The position numbers and the translations under genes are program-made. Positions 22,453-31,199 of a stretch of 64,000 nucleotides of DNA are shown here, piece by piece. The notes below the pieces were generated by a model, which saw only the letters and a list, made by a program, of their open reading frames with translations, had not been told where the DNA came from and did no database searches. The DNA lies in assembly GCA_022592435.1 (NCBI GenBank), contig JABYQS010000035.1, forward strand, positions 62,001-126,000. Reading direction: 5' to 3'. Origin of the DNA: Cerioporus squamosus (lineage: Eukaryota; Basidiomycota; Agaricomycetes; Polyporales; Polyporaceae). Every line of letters starts with the position of its first letter. Within the stretch, counting starts at the first letter, position 1.

Positions 22453-23591
22453 ATGTTCACGAAAGAGACACGCCGCTTGCCCACCGAGATCCTCCTCCTG
22501 ATCCGAGACTTGATTGACCACTCGGACCTGCGCACACACGTCTCCTACTACCTGAGCAGCAAGAAGGTCGCAGCCCTGTACGACACGGAAGAGGATGCTG
22601 ACGAGTTCTGGGAACTCGCGTGCTGGTATTGCGGCCTTGGGTTGACGCCGTCCGACGAGGATGCTGGAAGGTTGTGGAGGGACGTCGCCATCGAATGCAT
22701 CAAGCAAGACGGGTTCTGCACCCTGCCCGGTTGCGGGGAGAATCTCCTTTGTCAGAATCGTAAGTGTCGCTGTTGCTGCGAGTGCAAGGCGATCAGACAG
22801 CAATTGACATGTGGATTTCACAGGTCATGAGATGGAGCAGGCTATCTACCACCACGACCTCGCTCCCTTAGATGTCTACCTGGACATGGACCGCGGCGTC
22901 GTCTTCCAAGTGCACCCTGCACTCGAGAAGGTCCGGTTCACCCGTAGACACAATACGGCTCTGATGCAAGACGCGACGTTCTCTGAATCGAACACCGCTT
23001 CCATCGGATCCTCATTCTTCGAGGGCAGCAGCCCTCATGTATTGGGCGGCCATCCGCTGCTGTATCGCAGCTTTGCGACCTTCGCACCTGCGACGAAGAT
23101 GACCTTCCGCCCGATCGCGGGGCGCCTGCTTGACGGCCATCGGCTGTCCCGGACAAATGCGCTCACAGTATACGACGTCCTCCAGGCGATACACGCAGAG
23201 TAAGTGCTTCTTCTAGGTTTCTGCTCCTCAGGTCTCAACATCAACCTGATCTCGATCCATCGTCCGTTAGCTTGGACCGCCCGTTGACGGTACAGAACCT
23301 CGCCGACTACGTTATGATACATCAGAGCTGTCTGCCAGAGAACGTGACGGAGTCGTATCTCGGTCCGCTCCAGCACTTGAAGACCTTGCGGAGTCTTCTG
23401 AGCATCTGGTACGCATCTATCCACGCATCCGTGACAGACGAGTTGACTAGATCTCCTTCAGTCCCATCAAGGAGTACTTGCACGTAGCTGATGATGACGA
23501 CGACGGGCCGGTCTTCGTGGCGTTGTTGGCTTGCATGGCGGACGACAACTACAAGGAGCGCCCTGATTCCGTCGCGTGCGTATATGTTTGA
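22453..23591 (+). CDS. CWxCG/GFCxxPxCGE family protein, paralog 3
   Basis: Function unknown. The start at 22453 gives MFTKETRRLPTEILLLIRDL, then SDLRTHVSYYLSSKKVAALY, ACWYCGLGLTPSDE and DGFCTLPGCGENLLCQN. After an intron (donor GTAAGTG near 22759): HEMEQAIYHHDLAPLDVYLD, EKVRFTRRHN, HPLLYRSFATFAPATKM and NALTVYDVLQAIHAE. The third exon has NLADYVMIHQSCLPENVTES and LRSLLSI. The last exon begins CPIKEYLHVADDDDDGPVF, ending about 23591. The intron positions match paralogs 1 and 2, but the tail is acidic and lacks the GPAFxF ending, so it is the outlier. All four motif cysteines are kept. Confidence 0.75.
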
Positions 23592-23751
23592 CCTTCTCCA
23601 CTGCACCTAGAGGCTGCAGATCATACCCTTGCCTTGCGCACTCCTGTAGCCTGAAGACGAATACGAGGGGTGATGTACTTTGCAAACATGGACCTCCTGT
23701 CCGTTTTTTGCACAATCCATCTAGAACCACACGTGAAACGCTCTTTAAGTA

Positions 23752-25837
23752 CTACAGAACAGTTTTGGGCCGCAGTTCGAATACACACGGTCGACCGCTC
23801 GGTGCCCCCGACAGTCCTTGAAGCCATAAGTCCGAAGCCTCATGACGACCTTGCGCCCCCTCAGGAAGCTCTGAATGGAGCTGCCCTGCAACGCTTCGTC
23901 CGTCGAAGAGGCACTGCACATCGTCTCCTGGGATGATCTGTACGAGATGACCTGTCGACATGTGGCGAATCTCGATGTGGTGAACACCGAAGAGCAGAAT
24001 GTATGGGGCATGGCATGCCACGCTCTTGGCTTGACCCTCCCATTCGATCTTATAGTTTGGGCAGCTTGGATGTCCGTACCAGGTCATGTAGAGACCGAAT
24101 CCTGAACCATGTGAGTTAGCAGGGGCGACGATGGTAGCGCGATGATATAGACTGCGTACCGCTATAGCACAATAGTAGTTCGTCCGAAGAGGGGCTAAAT
24201 GCACCCAGGGGGACACAACCTTCACAGTCCTTCACGAGGCTAAGAGGAATGTCGAGTTTTCTGCGGCTCACATGTGTCAAGCTGCACGGTCATTGTCAGA
24301 ACCCGAGAAAAGGCCGGACACAGCCCTACGCAATGCTTACCCAGTATCGATCACTGCAAAGTCGAACTCTGTTGCAGACATGATAACGATTTGGTCCCTG
24401 AGGAAGACAGCATCAGCTGCAGCCGCGAACGGCAGTTCAAATTCCTGGCATGGATGATAAGGGCGCTGCTATATGTAGATGAGACATAAGATTCTTACCC
24501 CCACGACCGGGAACGAATTGGGTTCCCATAGTGCGGTCAACGACGCGAGCCTGAACAAGACAGTCCGGGGCAGCTGTGATGAGGGACATGTCAGGCGCAT
24601 TGAATCGGTAGAGGAGTAGTGTTCTGACATTACCCCGCATCAGGCACACCGCGACGATATGGCCATCCAAAGTCCCGACCCGGAACGAATGGACGTCGCT
24701 CAACAATTCGACCGGCCACGCGTCGGGAATCTTCTGCTGGGCTGACAGAAACAAAGGATCCATTCGGTATAGGACGAGCCACTGGAAAGAATCAGTCATA
24801 CTGACATAACGCGGTATGGGAAATGATTGACCATACGTTGTTCGCGAGTATAAGCAGGACCCCCAGTTCCTCCACCACTGAACACTGGGTCACTCTCTTG
24901 TAAGGGAGGACGAGGTGGAGATCTGCAGGAGAAACAATCGAGTGACGGTGAGTGCCTCGAAAAACGATAATAGGCGCATCGAACCCGAACGCACGCGGTG
25001 CAGAGGGACGAGTGACATCCCATATCGAGACACCCCCGGAGTCGCCGAGGGCAACTAGCCTCCTGCCATCTCCGCTGTCTGTAATCTCGAACTATGAGCA
25101 CTGGCACATCCACTCAGTTGCTCGTATGTGCATCATGTACTCACGAAACGGCACGGAGCAGGTGATCTTGTAGCTAGGACTGAGTAGCCCCCGAAACCAA
25201 GGAGATAGAGACACGTCGGAGATGAGGGGGCGGGCCTCAAACACGTTGTGATACTCCAATGCGTTCTTGTGCATAGTGACTGCCCGCTCTAAGTTGACCT
25301 TCATCCGTATCCGTGCCTCCGCCGATAGAGCCCACACAAGCCCATTGCTGGAGTAGGGCCGCCCGCGGTGCCGGAGATCGCATGGGTACAGTAGTTGGTC
25401 TTCGTCTTCCGGGCGTATCCGCGGCGAATCCCCGAGCTGTTCATGAGCAGAGTTTGATGATTGACTGTGAGACACCGGGCGTAGGAGAAACCTCTGTGCG
25501 GGTTCCTCGATGAGACGTTCGAGACTTAACATCGTGAGAGGAATTGGCTGCGAACATATGGGATTAGTCGCAGAGAACTCGGGACGCGAGAGTAGGTATG
25601 ATCACCCGTTCGTTCACATGGTAGACAAATGCTGTGTACCGTCTCTTCGGCCTCCGCAATCAGCACTGAATGATGTGCATGGTCAATCAAGCGAAGTCGG
25701 ACATTGACGAACCAAATCTCACCACAATGGTCGAACAACAGAACCAATACATCGAACGCCGAGCCGTCGTGGAGATACCACATCTTGCTCGCGTGGAATA
25801 TCAAGCGATTTGGGCTTAACAGGTGAAACGTCTGCAA
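23752..25837 (-). CDS. PH-CNH region of a RhoGEF-type protein (DH domain absent); probably the 3' half of the F-box gene
   Basis: It matches the C-terminal half of fungal Rho1 exchange factors (Rom2-like). The PH part reads NRLIFHASKMWYLHDGSAFD, VLVLLFDHC, then YHVNER spliced to PIPLTMLSLERLIEEPAQ, YPCDLRHRGRPY and the PH helix RMKVNLERAVTMHKNALEYH. The CNH part has YKITCSVPF, DGRRLVALGDSGGVSIW, VTQCSVVEELGVLLILANN, SFRVGTLDGHIVAVCL, FELPFAAAADAVFLRDQIVI, VPLGAFSPSSDELLLCY, FGLYMTWYGHPSCPNYKIEW, HAPYILLFGVHHIEIRHMST, GHLVQIIPGDDVQCLFDGR and C-terminal VFELRPK. No DH (catalytic GEF) domain lies upstream; an F-box/LRR-like frame does. The PH exon near 25,650 needs the CACAG acceptor (or has a 1-nt frameshift) to keep frame, dropping a strand. 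Scaffold-like binding with no GEF activity is inference. Confidence 0.75.
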
Positions 25838-27363
25838 GTACTACAGCGCAATTCAGACTGCACGTTCTATGAGCCCATGCATTGAGTCGCACGTACCTCT
25901 CGTGTCTCGGGACGGAAGACAAGGGTCCAGTGATGGCACCGTACATACAATTGCTGACTATCACCTGTAGCGATCTCCCTACAATAAGCCAAAGCACTTC
26001 CCGCCGGGATGATCTTCTTCTGCAGGCCAGGCAATCTGGCGAAAATGTCCGGATGCCACCCAACCTGTGAAGTTCTGCCAGCACTCCAAGTGTATCGATC
26101 GAATGCTGCATGATTGCTGCGAGACCGGATGTTGAGACGAGAGAACTGCTGGAAGGGCTCGAGAGCGGTCTCGAGAGCAGAATTGAAGATGATGTCCTCG
26201 ACCGCACGACTCTTGAGATCCCGGCCATAAGGGAGAGTGATCGTAAGCTCGCAGAAGGTCCTGCGGGCCTCAATGTGCGATACCAGCGTCGCAACGAACG
26301 AGCGGTCGCTTTCTGTCCCGAGCAACTCTTCCGGCTGCGATCCGGGCTGGTCTCCCACTCTAGGCGTGGGCACCCAGTCACCAGGGCCTCCTCGGGAGAA
26401 TGCGATGTCCAAGGATGCGAGCTCGCGGAGTTGCGACACGAACGCCAAGAACTTTTCTAAACACATCGTGCTGGTAAGTTATCACCGCCTGCGAGGACGA
26501 GACGAACGTCCACACATACCTGAGATCTCCAGTCCTCCCGGGACCAGACTAAGGTTCGTCAAACAAAGAGACCTGAGAACGTCGCCGAAGGCGCCGCGAG
26601 GTGGGAAATGATCATAGTTGAGGTACGCAGCCTATGACGAGTTCAGTATAGTGAGCGGGCACCGGTTCTTCGACATCCCAATTTGAACACTCACGCTGAT
26701 TGTCAATGACCGAAGGTTCGGGCAACTGCGTCGTTTGCGGTCGTGCATATCCTCAAGTCTAAGCAGCTCAAACTCCGTAACGCCAGGGACCATGCCGTCC
26801 TGTCGATCATCGAGCAGACTGAGTGCATGGAGCGTCGGCAGCGACCATATGAGCTGGAAGAGGTGCGCGACGGGGATGCTACACTCTGAGAGCGTCAATT
26901 CCTGCACCGGATACCGCGCCAGGAAAGTGTGGTATCGAGGAGGGTAGTTCTTCCAAAGGTCGAGGTTTGCAAGTTTGAGACCCCTCAAATTGGAAAGGCC
27001 ATGTGCCAGAACCCCGTGCGCGAACGAGAGGTACGTCGGTCGAGCCCCCGCCGCCACCTCGAGCTCCCGGACGAGACTTCCCAGCCAAGCCTCCTTCGTG
27101 ATGGTTCGGATGAACAAGGCCATGCGCGACGCACCGGAGATGTACAGCCAATGGTAGAGGTGTATACGGCTGCAGGGGAGCCAGGCTTGACAGACCAGAG
27201 CGCATGCTGTGAATGCCGAGTATCGATGTTGAGAAGCTACCATCCGGAGTTCGTCTCCTCCCACTTCTTCATCGGCGCCGTTTTCTTCCGGAATGTCGGT
27301 AAACTCATCCTGGAGAACATCGAGTACGCGTTCCCAGACTTCGGTTGGCAGGCGAGGCGCCAT
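25838..27363 (-). CDS. F-box/LRR-like protein whose frame splices into the downstream PH-CNH exons
   Basis: The start at 27363 gives MAPRLPTEVWERVLDVLQDE, an F-box, then YSAFTACALVCQAWLPCSRI, the typical F-box second half. LRR-like segments follow: LVRELEVAAG, HGLSNLRGLKLANLDLW, VQELTLSECSIPVAHLFQLI and SCPNLRSLTIS. Exons join in phase through AAYLNYDHFPPRGAFGDVLR and SLCLTNLSLVPGGLEIS to EKFLAFVSQLRELASLDIAF (acceptor TTTAG near 26459). The last open exon runs through FCELTITLPYGRDLKSRAVE and WHPDIFARLPGLQKKIIPAG to CHHWTLVFRPETRE. There a perfect GTACGT donor (about 25,898) allows in-frame splicing to the PH exon at about 25,833 (TFHLLSPNRL). Without that splice the frame stops at 25867-25869. 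Substrate and SCF partnership are inferred from family knowledge. Confidence 0.75.
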
Positions 27364-27753
27364 GGCCTCAGTCGCGGCTGAGTGGAGGTTAGCTGGTCAC
27401 CTGAGGTAGTTGTGGAAGAAAGACCAGAGGATGATCCTTGATTGCGTCGGAGGGCACTGGCAAGAAGGAGACCGTTCAACGTTCATCTTGTGCACTGCCA
27501 GTGTTCACGGCGCCTCTCGGAAGCAATAGTACGATACTCGGATTCGAAGCATGCAGCATGGCACACGCATGCCACTGCCAGAGCTGACGGTGATAGGAGC
27601 CACGCGAGGGACCATAGCATTGCATACCTGCGGGAAGCAGTGCTGCTGTGCTACTATTAGTAGTGCACAGTGCACGCCCTCCGTGACCATAAGTACAGTA
27701 AAAGACCGTGGTGGCAGACGCACTGCACGGCGAAGGGCCTCGACGACCCCGGC
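27364..27753. other. Intergenic spacer
   Basis: No gene is recognised between the F-box start and the ERG7 stop. It includes the F-box gene promoter and the ERG7 3'UTR. Confidence 0.5.
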
Positions 27754-30574
27754 TCATGCCTTCGCCTTACGACCCTTGAGTTCCTCCAAGTACCGGTGCG
27801 CCCGCCCAAGCATCCAAATCGTGAACTCGAACTTGAAGTTTGGGTACGAGATCGCCACGTTCTTGTTGAACACGCCCTCGATCGCCTCCTGCGGCCATGA
27901 GCCGTCCTATGCCCGTCGATGCCAATCAGTCTCCCGTTGTGCTTCAAGGACATTACGCAAAACGTAACACGCACCGGTCGCTGGCGGGACATAACGAGCT
28001 GGACTGCACGCTCGATGGGCTCCGGGTGCGGGTACTGCGCATACATGAGCGCCATCGCAGCCCAGCACGTCTGCACGACCTGAGTTTGCTCGTGCTCGAC
28101 CCAGGACAACACCTCACAGCACTACAACTAGTGTCAGGCATGCAGTTCCAACCGATGGTTGTGAATAAGGCGCACCTTGTAGCTCTCGCCCCACCCGCCG
28201 TCCGCACGCTGCTTGCCGATGAGGAAGTCGCACGCCTTGCGCGCGGAAGCACTGTTCACGTACGTCTCCCCGACGAGCGACAGCGACTCGAGCGCGAACT
28301 GCGTCGCGTACGTGAAGCAGATGCCCCACGAGCCGAACCACGGGCCCTCGGGCCGTTGCGCCTTGTGCAGGAAGTCGACCGCCTTGGTGATCGTACGCCT
28401 ATAAAGAGATGATTCGCGTCAATACACGTCCAGGTCCTGGTGCGCCTAGCTGAGCTGCGCGGGAGACGAAGGACTCACTGGATATCATTCGCGCGGTACT
28501 TGGGGTTGTGCTTCCGGAAGATGGACACGCGGTGATGACGGACGTCGTGCACTCGGGGTAGTTGAATTCAGTCATGATGTTGCCTGCGCCACGACACCCT
28601 CAGCACGGCTCGCAGTCGTCTTTGCACACGAGCCGACTCACCGAACACCTCCGCAGGGTTCAAGTACTCCAGAATCTGAGGCGCACGGATGAGCTCGTAA
28701 CTTGCGAAGCCGCCGTCGGTGTTCTGCAAACTCAGCAGCACGTCCACAGCGTCGCACAACCTCTCCTCAGAGATCAGCTTCGGGGCATCCCTGCGACCAT
28801 AGTGAGCAAGCGCTCACGTCCACTAGAAGCAGAGCACTCACTTGACGTGATCCTGGATATACAGCACGGCCTTGAGCCCCTCGCCCGTACAGTCGCTGAC
28901 CGTGTACCCCTGCGTCTTCGTGCTGAACGGCCACGCGCCCTTGGTCTGGTGCCTGTACGCGCTCGCAAAGTGCTTCGGGTTCTCCCTGATCTGGCAGTTA
29001 TCCAGCCACCTCAGGATCCGCAGCGTGCTGTCCCGGAACTCCTCCTCCTCGCCGAGCCCGGTCTCGATGAGCGCCTGCCCCATGAACGCGATGTCCCACA
29101 GCTGCGACCCGTTCGTGCCGCACATCATCATCCCCTCCTGGCCCAGCCACATGAAGTCGTGCCGGCGCTCGTAGTGCTTCTTGTACGCCTCGCTCTCGCG
29201 GCCCTCCGCGTGCATCCGCACGATCTGGTTCATCATCTTGTTCACGGGGCCCAAGTCCTGGCAGTCCGTGTTCTCGTCCTCGAGCACGACCAGCTCATAC
29301 GACCGTCGGATGGCCGCGCGGCGTAGGGGCGGGAAGGCACATTGCTCGTAGGTATCGAGGATTGCGTAGACCCCTTCGAGAAAGAGGGAATGTGGGGTAT
29401 AGAGGTCGACTTCGTGCACGTAGCTGCGCTGCGCTGGCCAGTCTATCGAGTAGTAGTTTTGGGTATAAAGTTCCTGTCACGGACAGTTGAGCAACGCCAT
29501 CGTACAGGGATTCCAGTGCTCACCTCACGGAGAGCCAGGACAAGCACCGTCTCCTGCATTTTGAACCGAACGCCATACAGGTATCCCATGGGTATGTAGA
29601 CGTTCCGTGTATGGATCCACCACCTGTGCGGATGGACGGGGACCCAGTCTGGAAGGAGCCTGCACGCATATAAGCGGTGACCAGACATCATTGTAGGAAG
29701 GACATACCAGAGTTCAGCGGGAATCATATGGTTGCCCTCCCACTCATAGACATTGAGAATGGAAAGCCAGAACTTGCCCCAGGATGGCGCTCCCAACGCA
29801 CCGCCAAATCTGTGCAGGCAGGCGCGAGCCTTGACGGCTACGGGATGGTCTGGCTTGACCCCGAGAATTCGCATGGCACAGTAGTTCAGCGCTGTACCGA
29901 AGACAGTACTGGGGCCTTCTACGTGTCTGCGCGGAGAGGATTAGTACTCCGCGTGTTCTATATCATCGACTCATCAAAGGTATTCGCACGGGCACGCTGA
30001 CCTTGCAGCGGCGGCAACGCGTCCACACAGGGAAATGACAGCGAACGAGGCGCATCCAGCCAAACAGCGTGCGCGAACAAGTGGCCGACATGTTCCCGTG
30101 CGAGGACGCGGCACACGCACGAGGATAATGTCCAAAGAGAAGTACTCACATTCCCCATCCGCCGTCTTTGTTCGCATGGTTGAACAGGTAGCGAATCATC
30201 TCCAGCCTCTCCTCGAGCTTGAAGGGCATGCCCGTCACGTACGACCCGATGACGAGGCCCGGGATGAGGAACATGGGGCCTCCATACTCTCCCGGCCAGT
30301 GTCCGTCTTCAGTCTGCAAGTGCTGGAAGTACCGATACCCATTCCGCGCGGCCTCGAGCGCGTTCGTCGGCTTGGGGAGCGGCGGAAGGTCGAGCGGGAG
30401 CCCTAGCCAGTACTTGTCGCAGTCGGTCTGGGGCCAGGCGGCGCACTCCTCGTCGGTAGGGAGGTAGTGCCACGTATGGTCGCCGTTATGGGAGATTCGC
30501 AGTCGCCAGCGAGAATAGTCCGTGAAGGGGAGCTTGCCCGACGCTGGGACGTCCAAGGGCGCGTATGCAGACAT
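27754..30574 (-). CDS. ERG7: Lanosterol synthase (oxidosqualene cyclase)
   Basis: Cyclises 2,3-oxidosqualene to lanosterol in ergosterol biosynthesis, on ER or lipid-droplet membranes. The start at 30574 gives [22 protein letters not shown]-type repeats include [63 protein letters not shown] and [14 protein letters not shown]. The catalytic motif lies in [20 protein letters not shown], where the usual DCTAE reads DCTGE (catalytic Asp kept). Other typical segments are [24 protein letters not shown] sequence (as [17 protein letters not shown]), [20 protein letters not shown] and the C-terminal [20 protein letters not shown]. There are about nine exons spanning 2.8 kb, with the stop at 27754-27756. 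Length, about 730 residues, is normal. A single local copy sits amid unrelated genes. Confidence 0.95.
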
Positions 30575-30867
30575 GCCACCAGCAGGAGGATCAGGAGAGC
30601 GAGCCGCGTCGAATACTGCGAGTCTATCGAATATTCACAGCTGGCCTGAGGCTAACTGCCGCTGCTGACTGCAATGTCGCTGGGACTCGGAGGACGAACG
30701 AGAAGCAGGCTGGAGCATGATGCTGCAAACATGGCTGAGGCCAAGTGGGACGACTCTGATTATTCCCGCGTCGACCTGTAAGCGCACGCCTCGGACCGAA
30801 AGAAAATAAATATTGAGACCCGTAGGTCTACCACTCCGGGAAAGCGTGTCATCCTTGTGCAGGGGCC

Positions 30868-30898
<31 letters not shown>

Positions 30899-31199
30899 TT
30901 CGTATGTCACCCCGAAGGGGACACTTATAGTCGACAGAGTCGGGGACGGCACATGGCGCTTTTGCATTTTGTTCAGTTTGCGGGTGAGCCTCCAGCGCCA
31001 ATATGCCCGCACTGGACGGACGCGGACAACATCGCCTCTAGTAACTTTAAGTATACAGTACCCTACCGTCCTCCAAGTTCCAGCGCAGCGCGCAAGATCT
31101 GCCCCAATATACGTGATGTGTATGTATATGATATTTGAACATGTAGTAATAGTGTGTGCCCGAACATCCCAAACCAGCCTACGTCTCAATTCTCATACA
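30575..31199. other. Intergenic region containing the U6 gene
   Basis: Apart from the U6 snRNA, no feature is recognised. It includes the ERG7 promoter and the 3' flank of the His-rich secreted protein gene. Confidence 0.5.
30803..30924 (-). ncRNA. U6 spliceosomal snRNA
   Basis: Read on the minus strand: a 5' hairpin (GTCCCCTTCGGGGTGAC), then AAATTGGAACGATACAGAGA, AGATTAGCATGGCCCCTGCA and CAAGGATGACACGC, the near-invariant U6 core with the ACAGAGA box, AGC triad and internal stem-loop. The 3' tail is unusual: after GACACGC comes TTTCCCGGAGTGGTAGACC, then a small hairpin AGACC-TACG-GGTCT, ending near TATTTATTTTC, a likely Pol III stop (TTTT at 30803-30806). No intron interrupts the core. Both ends are estimated to a few nt. 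Confidence 0.92.

Noticed and set aside
28562..29326. Plus-strand Arg/Leu-rich open frame of 254 codons
   Set aside because: Antisense to the ERG7 exons that contain the DCTGE motif.
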